Positions 1 through 5,650 are shown, counted from the stretch's first letter. The stretch is 13,152 bases of DNA from an uncultured Oscillospiraceae bacterium (GCA_934591725.1 CAKTPR010000059.1:1-13152), one strand, 5' to 3'. Numbers and translations are program-made. The notes: a model not told the origin generated them from the sequence alone.

Positions 1-276
1 CACGCGGTGTCGGTCGATTACACGGTAACGCTCGACACGACGTGGAGCGGTGATGCTGCGCCGTACACCAAGGAGCAGACGATAAACGGAATACTGGCGG
101 CGGACATGCCGCTCATAGACCTTGTGCCGTCAGAGACCTTCGCGGACGCGCAGGAGCAGGCGGACGCATGGGCGCTCATTTACCGCGCGGTGACGGCGGC
201 GGACAAGATAACGTTCTATGCCAAGGCAAAGCCGACAGTCTCGATACCGTTGCAGATACGCTGCATAAGAAAGTGA
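1..276 (+). CDS. Phage tail-associated protein, C-terminal part (5' end outside window)
   Basis: The frame is open from base 1 and ends at a TGA at 274-276. A GTG at 7 could serve as a start, but no ribosome site can be seen, so I read it as the 3' end of a longer gene. The visible ~91 residues begin with a beta-type segment (VTLDTTWSG), then APYTKEQTI, a DLVPSETFADAQ stretch and WALIYRAVTAADKITFYA. From memory this pattern occurs as a small beta-rich domain, alone or at the end of larger tail or baseplate proteins, in phages of gut Clostridia. The next gene starts nine bases after the stop, which fits one late operon. Exact function is unknown; the tail assignment rests on the family pattern and on its neighbours. 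Confidence 0.6.
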   Translation, partial: HAVSVDYTVTLDTTWSGDAAPYTKEQTINGILAADMPLIDLVPSETFADAQEQADAWALIYRAVTAADKITFYAKAKPTVSIPLQIRCIRK

Positions 277-285
277 GGGGTACAG

Positions 286-945
286 ATGGGTGAATCATTC
301 ATAACGCGCCGGGGCGGGGGAATACCCTACGCGATCATCGGCGTGACATACCCTTCCGGCTCGATCTGCACCTGCACGAACGGGACGCGGACGCTGACGG
401 CGAAAGACACGAGCGGCAAGGCGCTGTTCGTTATCCCTGCCGCTGGGACGTGGACGGTTAAGGCGGTCAAGGGCAGCCAGAGCGCGAGCAAGGCGGTGAA
501 GATAACAGCCGAGGGACAGGTCGCGACTGTAACACTAGCATATGACTACATAATCTTCAGTAATGCGACTGGCTTAAATTCCGTTTATTCTGACGGAGGT
601 GGCGGTGCACCAGTTGAGATAGGTACGGATAGCAGCGGAAAAAAGATTTTAACTTTTAATGCCGACGGCTATAGCCGCATGTCATATCTAAAACCCGCAA
701 TTGATTTGACAAATTATAATGTTCTAAAGATTTCCGGTTATGCCGATGGTAATAACGCTTATCTTGCTTTTTGGAGCAAAGTCCCGCTTGAATATGCTCC
801 GAGCGTGGTTGCAAAGGTCACTTTGTCTAATGGTAGTTCTCCCTCTTCATATACGATAGATATTTCAAAGTTGTCGGGGAACTATTATCTCGGAGCGCAG
901 TATGCTGCTGCCGACATTGTAACTTATGATTTAAGGCTTGAGTGA
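286..945 (+). CDS. Chimeric phage tail/receptor-binding-type protein with Ig-like domain
   Basis: 219 residues starting at an ATG shortly after a GAGGGG sequence. Residues 1-12 are a Gly-rich tail. Residues ~18-85 form a carboxypeptidase-regulatory or Ig-like beta sandwich (IGVTYPSGSICTCTNGTRTL, GKALFVIPAAGTWTVKAVKG), a module common in tail and adhesion proteins of Clostridia phages. Residues ~86-219 are a different beta-rich domain (YIIFSNATGLNSVYSDGG, LTNYNVLKISGYADG) that I do not recognise. Base composition changes at the domain border near base 541: hand-counted 60-base rows give about 65% GC before it (361-480) and 38-40% after it (661-780). This suggests that the C-terminal part, a candidate host-binding head, was acquired separately. 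Host binding is inference from position and architecture. Confidence 0.65.
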   Translation: MGESFITRRGGGIPYAIIGVTYPSGSICTCTNGTRTLTAKDTSGKALFVIPAAGTWTVKAVKGSQSASKAVKITAEGQVATVTLAYDYIIFSNATGLNSVYSDGGGGAPVEIGTDSSGKKILTFNADGYSRMSYLKPAIDLTNYNVLKISGYADGNNAYLAFWSKVPLEYAPSVVAKVTLSNGSSPSSYTIDISKLSGNYYLGAQYAAADIVTYDLRLE

Positions 946-957
946 GGAGGATGTGAC

Positions 958-1257
958 ATGACGATCTACATAGACGATGATTATAAATGTTATGTCTCCG
1001 CCGCCGACGGACGCAGGGCAATAGAGACGAATGAATTCAACGGCAAGTGCGATGAGTGGATAGAGAGCTATCGCCTTGTCCCGGCGGGCAAGACATGGAC
1101 GCGCGAGGACGGCGAGGTATTCAAGGGTGAGATGGTGGCCCCGTGGAAAGATTTGAGCGACGCTTATGCGGCTCAGACGGCGTATGTGACAGCGCAGAAT
1201 ACACAGTATGAAGCGGCGCTAACCGAAATTGAAGCCGCACTGGGGGTAACATCATGA
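958..1257 (+). CDS. Conserved phage protein, tail-region accessory
   Basis: 99 residues, preceded by a strong GAGGAGG site at 943-949. The N-terminal ~60 residues (MTIYIDDDYKCYVSAADGRR, CDEWIESYRLVPAGKTWTRE, GEVFKGEMVAPW) form a compact conserved unit seen beside tail-fibre genes in Clostridia phages. The C-terminal ~40 residues are Ala/Gln-rich and likely helical. No catalytic motif is visible. Its stop overlaps the next start as ATGA at 1254-1257, implying translational coupling. The sequence suggests a structural or chaperone-like helper of the tail tip, but the role is unknown. Confidence 0.7.
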   Translation: MTIYIDDDYKCYVSAADGRRAIETNEFNGKCDEWIESYRLVPAGKTWTREDGEVFKGEMVAPWKDLSDAYAAQTAYVTAQNTQYEAALTEIEAALGVTS

Positions 1258-1391
1258 CGATAGAAGAGCGTAAGAATGTCATCCTTGCCAAAATCGCCGA
1301 GATCAAGCAGGGCGGCAGCTCCGCGGAGATCGAGGACATGCGCGCCGCACTTGACTTGCTCGGCGTGACTAATGAGGAGGAAACGACATGA
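1254..1391 (+). CDS. Small helical phage protein, 45 aa
   Basis: ATG at 1254 overlaps the previous stop (ATGA) and the reading frame ends at TGA 1389-1391, which again overlaps the next ATG. The product (MTIEERKNVILAKIAEIKQG and a tail ending in GVTNEEETT) is charged and predicted helical, with a short amphipathic pattern and no cysteine. The double ATGA overlap, in frame with the surrounding coupled genes, is the main evidence that it is real despite its length. Function unknown. Its position between two tail-region accessory genes suggests a small virion or assembly factor. Confidence 0.7.
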   Translation: MTIEERKNVILAKIAEIKQGGSSAEIEDMRAALDLLGVTNEEETT

Positions 1392-1825
1392 GTTATCTTT
1401 CAAGCGCACAGAAACTTCGCGCGGCGATGGACACCGCGGGGAATGCCCTCTCGGACGCGCAGGCGCGCACCTGCAAGCTTATCTATCAGCAGTGGTCTAA
1501 TCTCATAGGCACGACCGCAACGCCGGGACAGCGCTTCCTGCACGGTGATACGCTATACAGAGTTCGCACCGACGCGTCGGAGCACACCTTCAGCGCCGAG
1601 TGGGTGCCGGGCGTGCCGACCGCCGCACTGTACGAGGCTATCGACGAAGAGCACAGCGGCACGCTTGACGATCCTATCCCGTTCACTCAGCCGATGCAGA
1701 TTTACAATGGCAAGTATTACAGTCAGAACGGCAAGGTCTATCTCTGCACACGCGACAGCGGTAAGCCGCTCGCGTTCAACCTTGCTGATCTGGTAGGACT
1801 CTATGTAACGGAGGTAACTGAGTAA
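1388..1825 (+). CDS. Phage protein with carbohydrate-binding-like (CBM5/12-type) module
   Basis: 145 residues, preceded by GAGGAGG at 1375-1381. The N-terminal helix region (residues 1-40, ALSDAQARTCKLIYQQW) is followed by a segment matching the small chitin-binding CBM5/12 pattern: PGQRFLHGDTLYRVRTDAS, then aromatic W and P residues (EWVPGVPTAALYEAID). A second beta segment follows (QIYNGKYYSQNGKVYLCTRD). Proteins of this layout sit beside tail-fibre genes in many Firmicutes phages and are thought to contact surface glycans; that role is inferred here. The stop overlaps the next start as TAATG at 1823-1827. CBM similarity is from motif reading, not a search. Confidence 0.75.
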   Translation: MSYLSSAQKLRAAMDTAGNALSDAQARTCKLIYQQWSNLIGTTATPGQRFLHGDTLYRVRTDASEHTFSAEWVPGVPTAALYEAIDEEHSGTLDDPIPFTQPMQIYNGKYYSQNGKVYLCTRDSGKPLAFNLADLVGLYVTEVTE

Positions 1826-1926
1826 TGGACGACGATAAGACCGACAGCGGTTTGCTGACGGAGGACGCACGCGAGAGCGTAGACCCGACAGGGTGGCTGC
1901 TCTCAAGATTTACGACAGTAACATAA
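1825..1926 (+). CDS. Small acidic phage protein, 33 aa
   Basis: The ATG overlaps the previous stop (TAATG) and the frame ends at TAA 1924-1926. The product begins MDDDKTDSGLLTED and ends in a hydrophobic patch (GWLLSRFTTVT). It is in a coupled position and its stop lies just before the ribosome site of the next gene. It is too short for family assignment. It could be a genuine small protein or only a coupling leader that carries ribosomes to the next gene. Confidence 0.5.
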   Translation: MDDDKTDSGLLTEDARESVDPTGWLLSRFTTVT

Positions 1927-1937
1927 GGAGGAAAACA

Positions 1938-2198
1938 ATGTCAAACGAAAAATTCATTGAAAAAGCGAAAGCGTATGTTGCCGACTATGCGGCCAAGCAC
2001 TGCGACAAAGCAGATAAGATTCCAGACTTCGAGGTATACGTAGTGTGGAACGCGTTTATTCTCGGAAACATCAAGGCGCTCCTCTCTACTACCCTCTTTG
2101 ACGGTATGTACTATGAGGTAACATATAACGCAGTGAGGGATGAGATTTACTTCGACGCGTACAAGAAGTTCGAGAACCGCTGCATTCCTGCGGAGTAA
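1938..2198 (+). CDS. DUF6275-like conserved phage protein
   Basis: 86 residues. I chose the ATG at 1938 over an upstream in-frame GTG at 1893 because an AAGGAGG lies at 1925-1931, seven bases upstream, and the family begins MSNEKFIEKAKAYVADY. The middle VYVVWNAFILGNIKALLSTT followed by GMYYEVTYN and IYFDAYKKFENRC matches the pattern I associate with DUF6275, a family found next to lysis genes in Firmicutes phages and prophages. No catalytic residues are evident. It lies directly before the endolysin, with its stop five bases from the endolysin ATG. Function is unknown. Confidence 0.75.
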   Translation: MSNEKFIEKAKAYVADYAAKHCDKADKIPDFEVYVVWNAFILGNIKALLSTTLFDGMYYEVTYNAVRDEIYFDAYKKFENRCIPAE

Positions 2199-2203
2199 AT
2201 GCC

Positions 2204-2911
2204 ATGGGTATAATTGACAATGCCGTGACTCGTGCGCTTGAGATAGCGGCGGACGACAGTCACGGTTACGATCAGGCTAACCGCTGGGGCCCTGACTATG
2301 ATTGCAGCAGCCTTGTGATAGATTGCTTCAAGAGAGCGGGACTGCCCCTCAGCTGCACTTACACCGGCAACATGCGCGGGGACATGCTGCGTCGCGGCTT
2401 TGAGGACGTGACGGGCAGCGTCGACCTCGGAAGCGGCGCAGGACTTGAGCGAGGGGACGTGCTGTTAAACCATGTCCATCACACCGCCCTGTATATAGGC
2501 GGCGGGCAGATAGTACAGGCGAGCATCAACGAGTTCGGAGGCGTGACCGGAGGGCAGACCGGCGACCAGACCGGGCGCGAGATATGCACGCGCGGGTACT
2601 ACAATTACCCGTGGGACTGCGTACTGCGGTACACGGGCGCAGAACCGGACACGGTGCCGGCACCGGCGAAACCGACACGCTATGTCACCGTCGAGCTGCC
2701 CATGCTGGAGGACGGCCAGACCGGCGTAGTCGTTGCCATGCTTCAGGCGGCGCTGAAGTATCTCGGCTATGATCCTAAATGGATCGACGGTGAGTTTGGA
2801 ACGCGCACGCGCAACATGCTCATGGCCTATCAAACAGAGTACGGCCTTGAGGTCGACGGCATCTGCGGCGCGGCCACGTACAAGAGCATAGTGGGAGGTG
2901 AGCGGGAATGA
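2204..2911 (+). CDS. Phage endolysin: NlpC/P60-like peptidase with C-terminal peptidoglycan-binding domain
   Basis: 235 residues, no signal peptide. The N-terminal ~145 residues are an NlpC/P60 (CHAP-like) cysteine peptidase: catalytic Cys34 in YDCSSLV, His93 in HHTALYIGGG, and likely third residue Gln105 in GQIVQAS. Such enzymes cut peptide stems or crossbridges of peptidoglycan. A Pro/Ala linker (~146-158) leads to a PG_binding_1-type domain (~160-231) containing LQAALKYLGYD, DGEFGTRTRNMLMAYQ and VDGICGAATY. The next gene but for a spacer is the holin, so export to the wall depends on the holin. Start is supported by GGAG overlapping the previous stop region. Catalytic assignments are by motif; domain identities are strong. 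Confidence 0.93.
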   Translation: MGIIDNAVTRALEIAADDSHGYDQANRWGPDYDCSSLVIDCFKRAGLPLSCTYTGNMRGDMLRRGFEDVTGSVDLGSGAGLERGDVLLNHVHHTALYIGGGQIVQASINEFGGVTGGQTGDQTGREICTRGYYNYPWDCVLRYTGAEPDTVPAPAKPTRYVTVELPMLEDGQTGVVVAMLQAALKYLGYDPKWIDGEFGTRTRNMLMAYQTEYGLEVDGICGAATYKSIVGGERE

Positions 2912-2974
2912 AGAAGATCATTTAACTTGCCGGTAACTTGCCAATGAATAAATATGAAAAAAGGAGAAACAAAA

Positions 2975-3472
2975 ATGAATGCACCTGAAAAAGCCTTGCA
3001 GTTCAAGGCATGGATCGTCGCAGCTATCGCCTTCCTCACAGCATTGTGGGGCTGGGTAGGCTGGGCGGTCATAATCTGGGTCGCCTGTATAGTCCTCGAC
3101 TATGCAACGGGAACGTGGGCCGCGAAGAGCACCGGGGACTGGTCGTCCGCCGTAGCAAGAGCGGGACTGTGGCACAAGCTGGGCGAGATCGTCGCCGTGC
3201 TTGTGGCGGCGCTCTGCGATATAGCAATTAGTGTAATTATCAACGGAGCCGGCATAGACATCGGCATAACGTTCGGAACGCTTATCACACCGGTCGTGCT
3301 GCTCTGGTACATAATAACAGAGCTCGGCAGCATCATCGAGAACGCCGGTAAGCTCGGCGCGCCCATCCCGGAATGGCTCAAGAAGTGGCTCAGAAATTAC
3401 AAAGACAAAATAGATTCAGATCACGAGCCGCCTGTTGAAATAATCAAGGTCGACGAAACCCAGAACGAATAA
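2975..3472 (+). CDS. Phage holin, Phage_holin_4 / toxin-secretion holin family
   Basis: 165 residues from ATG 2975, chosen over the in-frame ATG at 2954 because AAGGAG at 2961-2966 precedes it at proper spacing. Hydrophobic segments lie at ~12-45, ~70-90 and ~98-118, with the family-like DYATGTWAA just after the first and LWHKLGEIVAVLVAAL before the second. The C-terminal ~45 residues are charged and cytoplasmic (PEWLKKWLRNYKDK). Holins of this class make membrane holes at a set time and release the endolysin. It stands directly after the endolysin, 63 bases away. The order endolysin then holin is usual in Clostridia phages. Confidence 0.9.
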   Translation: MNAPEKALQFKAWIVAAIAFLTALWGWVGWAVIIWVACIVLDYATGTWAAKSTGDWSSAVARAGLWHKLGEIVAVLVAALCDIAISVIINGAGIDIGITFGTLITPVVLLWYIITELGSIIENAGKLGAPIPEWLKKWLRNYKDKIDSDHEPPVEIIKVDETQNE

Positions 3473-3478
3473 GCAACA

Positions 3479-3500
3479 CGCGCCGGGTACACCCGGCGCG
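3479..3500 (+). terminator. GC-rich hairpin after the holin gene
   Basis: Perfect inverted repeat of 10 bp (CGCGCCGGGT / ACCCGGCGCG) around AC, starting six bases after the holin stop. No T-run follows (AAGCAAAGGG), so it is not a complete intrinsic terminator. It could be an mRNA-stabilising or processing hairpin or a weak attenuator between holin and the small HTH gene, whose ribosome site is 8-15 bases further on. Confidence 0.5.
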
Positions 3501-3519
3501 AAGCAAAGGGAGTGCTGTC

Positions 3520-3783
3520 ATGGAATATTACAGTGTGGCAAAGGGAAAGCTGCCTGAAGAACTGGCAGCCCTGATGCTCAATGAAAGAGTTACGGCAATA
3601 AAACAGGCGGGCTTGGGAAAGCTTGACGAACAGATCGCCATGCAGTATTTCATAGAACGCCTGCCGCACTCGGACGTCGCCGCGATTGTCGGAAGAGATC
3701 GCTCGACGGTTTCCCGCCGACTGAAGGAGATCACGCCGCAGATAAAACACGCGGCGGCGTCACTCACCAAGATACCGCAGTAA
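3520..3783 (+). CDS. Small helix-turn-helix protein, possible phage late regulator
   Basis: 87 residues with a GGGAG ribosome site at 3509-3513. The centre and C-terminus hold a sigma-region-4/Trp-repressor-like helix-turn-helix: AMQYFIERLPHSDVAAIVGR followed by DRSTVSRRLKEI, where the second helix carries STVSRR, typical of DNA contact. The N-terminal 40 residues are helical and acidic/hydrophobic. It lies between the holin hairpin and a strong terminator, so it is the last gene of the lysis transcript. A regulator of late or of downstream genes is plausible; partner sites are unknown. No cofactor or ligand domain is present. Confidence 0.7.
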   Translation: MEYYSVAKGKLPEELAALMLNERVTAIKQAGLGKLDEQIAMQYFIERLPHSDVAAIVGRDRSTVSRRLKEITPQIKHAAASLTKIPQ

Positions 3784-3800
3784 TGCACATACGCACACAC

Positions 3801-3838
3801 AAACACCGCGAGGATGCACCCCGCGGTGTTTCCTTTTT
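3801..3838 (+). terminator. Rho-independent terminator ending the lysis transcript
   Basis: AAACACCGCG at 3801-3810 pairs with CGCGGTGTTT at 3822-3831, with a partly paired loop, followed by CCTTTTT. It lies 17 bases after the HTH gene and separates the lysis block from the three-gene block that follows. Confidence 0.88.
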
Positions 3839-3856
3839 GAGATAATAGTTGCAGAA

Positions 3857-3880
3857 ACAGACCGGAGCGCTACGGCCTGT
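3857..3880 (+). promoter_or_regulatory. Imperfect dyad in the leader of the Gly-rich phage gene
   Basis: ACAG-A-CCG at 3857-3864 and CGG-C-CTGT at 3873-3880 form an 8-bp inverted repeat with one mismatch around an 8-base loop. It lies between the terminator and the ribosome site of the 3912 gene. It might be an operator or an RNA hairpin; I see no convincing -35/-10 pair with it. Confidence 0.25.
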
Positions 3881-3911
3881 GGAAAATTATTTCAAGAAGG
3901 AGGAAGCACAA

Positions 3912-4526
3912 ATGGAATATGCAAGCAAAGGTACAGCTGATGCAGGCCTGACGACCGGCATCATAGGCACTGCACTTGGCGCTCTCAACTCCGGCCTTTT
4001 CAATGGCGGCCTTGGCGGGCTCTTCGGCGGCGGTAATGCTGCGGCCGATCTCTCCGGTATGGCCGCGGGCGCGGCTCTTGCTGCTGCTCTTGGAGCGGGC
4101 GGACGTTGCAGCGAGGACAAGACTGTCAACCGTTATGAGCTGAGTCTCCAGCAGAAGCTTGCCGAGAAAGACGCACAGATCGCGCTGCGCGACGCCAATA
4201 CATACGGCGATCAGAAGATGCTGGAGATGTACAAGTACATCGACGGCCAGCTCAAGGACATCCGCGGCGTACTCTGCGCACAGTCCGTTCACAACCAGAA
4301 GACGGAGGACAGTTTCACCGTCGCGATGAACGACCTTGCGGCTGTCAAGGCAGAGCTGCTTAAGGAGATTCAGATAGAAGCGGAGCGCAGATGCTGCGGC
4401 GACAACTCCATTGTCACCTATGTAAACGCTACGTTCTATCCGAAGCAGGTAGCGGACGTCACCACCGGCACCACGACCACGGCGCAGACTCTCTACAATC
4501 CGCTGCCCAACTGCGGCAAGAACTGA
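3912..4526 (+). CDS. Conserved phage protein with Gly/Ala-rich N-terminus and Cys motifs
   Basis: 204 residues from ATG 3912, chosen because AAGGAGGA at 3896-3903 precedes it; an upstream in-frame TTG lacks such a site. Residues ~10-62 are hydrophobic and glycine-rich (GIIGTALGALNSGLFNGG, GLGGLFGGG, GAALAAALGAGG), possibly membrane-inserting or self-assembling. Then come RCSEDKTVNRYELSLQQK, a helical, probably coiled-coil part (~75-165), a CC pair in ERRCCGDNS, and a beta/Thr-rich tail ending NCGKN. I recall similar proteins (glycine-rich start, CSED..VNRYE block) in many Clostridia phages, without known function. It heads a three-gene block behind a terminator, so it may be a virion component or a lysogenic accessory protein. 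Confidence 0.7.
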   Translation: MEYASKGTADAGLTTGIIGTALGALNSGLFNGGLGGLFGGGNAAADLSGMAAGAALAAALGAGGRCSEDKTVNRYELSLQQKLAEKDAQIALRDANTYGDQKMLEMYKYIDGQLKDIRGVLCAQSVHNQKTEDSFTVAMNDLAAVKAELLKEIQIEAERRCCGDNSIVTYVNATFYPKQVADVTTGTTTTAQTLYNPLPNCGKN

Positions 4527-4543
4527 CAAGCCATAGCAAACCG

Positions 4544-4563
4544 GGGGAGGCGCATGCCTCCCC
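4544..4563 (+). terminator. Intergenic hairpin between two conserved phage genes
   Basis: Perfect 8-bp stem GGGGAGGC / GCCTCCCC with GCAT loop, 17 bases after the stop of the Gly-rich gene. There is no T-run behind it, so it probably tunes read-through or protects the upstream mRNA instead of stopping transcription. Confidence 0.45.
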
Positions 4564-4590
4564 TGCTGTGTATGAGAAAGGATTTGAAAC

Positions 4591-4929
4591 ATGGTCAGTA
4601 TAGACAGGGTGCAGTCCGGCGTTTCACGGTATCTTGACAATGAGGTCGTGCCCAAAATGTCCGGCGCAAATAGGTGGCTCTTCTCCGCTGCGGCTGCGGC
4701 GTATGTGGCGGAGGCCCCGAAGCTTGTGAAGAAGCTGAATGAGAACAAAGCACTCGCGGCGCTGAGCCTCGTAGATGACGCAGGCAACGTGGATGTTGAA
4801 AAAATATATCAGTATGTCAAACCTGCTGCCGAGAAAGGAGCAGCGCCGATCACGCTGCCAATCGTCGGGACACTGACGTTTACGGCAGCAGATGTGGACA
4901 GCTTGTATGCTTATATAATGCAGGCGTGA
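4591..4929 (+). CDS. Conserved phage protein paired with the Gly-rich protein
   Basis: 112 residues with a GAAAGGA ribosome site at 4574-4580. The N-terminal half has SRYLDNEVVPKMSGANRWLF and a helical, Ala-rich region. The C-terminal half has VEKIYQYVKPAAEKGAAPIT followed by LPIVGTLTFTAADVDSLYAYI. Small proteins with this final pattern (pro-rich turn, then TFT..D...L..YI) accompany Gly-rich proteins like the one upstream in Clostridia phages, as far as I recall. No catalytic motif or transmembrane helix is clear. A structural or morphogenetic partner of the upstream protein is possible but unproven. Confidence 0.65.
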   Translation: MVSIDRVQSGVSRYLDNEVVPKMSGANRWLFSAAAAAYVAEAPKLVKKLNENKALAALSLVDDAGNVDVEKIYQYVKPAAEKGAAPITLPIVGTLTFTAADVDSLYAYIMQA

Positions 4930-4943
4930 GAAAGGAAAGCAAG

Positions 4944-5423
4944 ATGAACAAAGAACATATATCCGATTACAAAGCCCGGCTTGAAAAAGAGCTGACTGAA
5001 TTTATGGAGCTGCCTGTCACCGAGGGCTCCGCGGAGGCAGTCAAGAGCATGATCGAATGTCTGGATGCGGTCGAGCATCTGGAGCACTGCGAGCATCGTG
5101 CTGAAGCTCTGACGCATGAGGACATCATGCACTGGTACTCCAAGATGGAGAATGACGACGGCACGACCGGCGGGCACTGGACGGTCGACCAGACCAACGC
5201 CGTCGCTGCCGCTATGGACGTGAGGTTCGAGAGCATATCTGCCTGGTGCTGGAACGCAACCATGAACATGATGTACTCCGACTACTACAATACCGCGATG
5301 AAATTCGGCGTATGTACACCGGAATTTTTCGGAGAGCTTGCAAAAGAATTTCTTTTCGATAAGGACGGCCCTGCACCAAGGGAGAAGCTGGCGGCGTACT
5401 ATCACAGCATAGTCGCGCGTTAG
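4944..5423 (+). CDS. Conserved phage protein (possibly DUF7841-like)
   Basis: 159 residues from ATG 4944, with GAAAGGA at 4930-4936; an in-frame GTG at 4926 overlaps the previous stop and is less likely. The N-terminal ~75 residues are helical and acidic, with CLDAVEHLEHCEHRAEA. The C-terminal half holds GGHWTVDQTNAVAAAMDVRF, ISAWCWNATMNMMYSDYYNT and KEFLFDKDGPAPREKLAAYY. That HWT..QT..V plus N-M-M-YSDYY pattern recurs in phage proteins of about this size that carry the DUF7841 label in my memory; treat the label as tentative. It is the last prophage gene, 154 bases before the tRNA 3' end. Confidence 0.65.
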   Translation: MNKEHISDYKARLEKELTEFMELPVTEGSAEAVKSMIECLDAVEHLEHCEHRAEALTHEDIMHWYSKMENDDGTTGGHWTVDQTNAVAAAMDVRFESISAWCWNATMNMMYSDYYNTAMKFGVCTPEFFGELAKEFLFDKDGPAPREKLAAYYHSIVAR

Positions 5424-5439
5424 TAAATCCGTTAGTAAA
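5419..5439 (+). repeat. Tandem GTTAGTAAA repeat at the prophage edge
   Basis: GTTAGTAAA occurs at 5419-5427 and 5431-5439 with a 12-base period. The first copy contains the stop codon of the last prophage gene. Repeats of this type near an attachment site can be integrase arm-type sites. In the frame GTT AGT AAA the copies encode VSK-S-VSKNAR and then a stop, which could instead be a remnant of a gene end. Confidence 0.4.
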
Positions 5440-5537
5440 AATGCACGTTAAGATAGTGCTGACGGCGTCGGAAAAGCGATGAACACAACGCGAAAGTGAG
5501 CGGAACGAAAAACCGGAAACCATTGGTATAAAAGGAA
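5424..5537. other. Non-coding stretch between last prophage gene and tRNA terminator
   Basis: Apart from the second GTTAGTAAA copy and purine-rich sequence (GAACGAAAAACC, GGAAACCATTGG) I see no gene, promoter or strong hairpin here. The prophage-host boundary may lie in this stretch or inside the tRNA 3' part. Confidence 0.5.
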
Positions 5538-5566
5538 AATCCCGTAGCCACAATGGCTACGGGATT
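5538..5566 (-). terminator. Terminator downstream of tRNA-Gly(CCC)
   Basis: Perfect 13-bp inverted repeat AATCCCGTAGCCA / TGGCTACGGGATT around CAA. Read on the minus strand it follows the tRNA 3' end by 10 bases and is followed by TTCCTTTT, giving a good intrinsic terminator for the tRNA. Confidence 0.85.
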
Positions 5567-5576
5567 CATGGCTGAG

Positions 5577-5620
5577 TGGAGCAGGGTACGGGAGTCGAAC
5601 CCGCCTAGCTAGCTTGGGAA
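5577..5620. other. Candidate prophage attachment site (right end) in tRNA-Gly 3' half
   Basis: Phage genes end at 5423 and the tRNA 3' half is the first host element. Many temperate phages recombine between the anticodon loop and the 3' end of a tRNA and restore it. The exact core cannot be seen because the other prophage end lies outside the window. The terminator at 5538-5566 would then have come with the phage, or the crossover lies beyond it. Confidence 0.35.
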
Positions 5621-5650
5621 GCTAGAGTAATACCGATATACCAACCCTGC
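5577..5650 (-). tRNA. tRNA-Gly (anticodon CCC)
   Basis: On the minus strand, acceptor GCAGGGT (5644-5650) pairs with ACCCTGC, followed by T and an encoded CCA (5577-5579). The D arm is GTA/TAC with a GG in the loop. The anticodon arm is CTAGC-TTCCCAA-GCTAG with anticodon CCC at 5616-5618. The T arm is GCGGG-TTCGACT-CCCGT. All four arms fold, so the gene looks intact. Its 3' side faces the prophage, which fits use of this gene as an integration target. Confidence 0.95.

Noticed and set aside
286..2911. Possible diversity-generating retroelement target in the tail genes
   Set aside because: No reverse transcriptase, template repeat or variable-region repeat pair is visible in the window; the composition break in 286-945 is better explained by domain exchange.
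3870..4787. Long minus-strand open frame (about 305 codons) opposite the Gly-rich phage gene
   Set aside because: It covers two well-supported plus-strand genes and their ribosome sites, its translation is low-complexity and resembles no family, and it results from the GC-rich codon pattern of the plus strand.
5212..5553. Minus-strand open frame near the tRNA, checked as a possible integrase or excisionase
   Set aside because: The translation has no tyrosine or serine recombinase motif and overlaps the last phage gene; the integrase must be outside the window.
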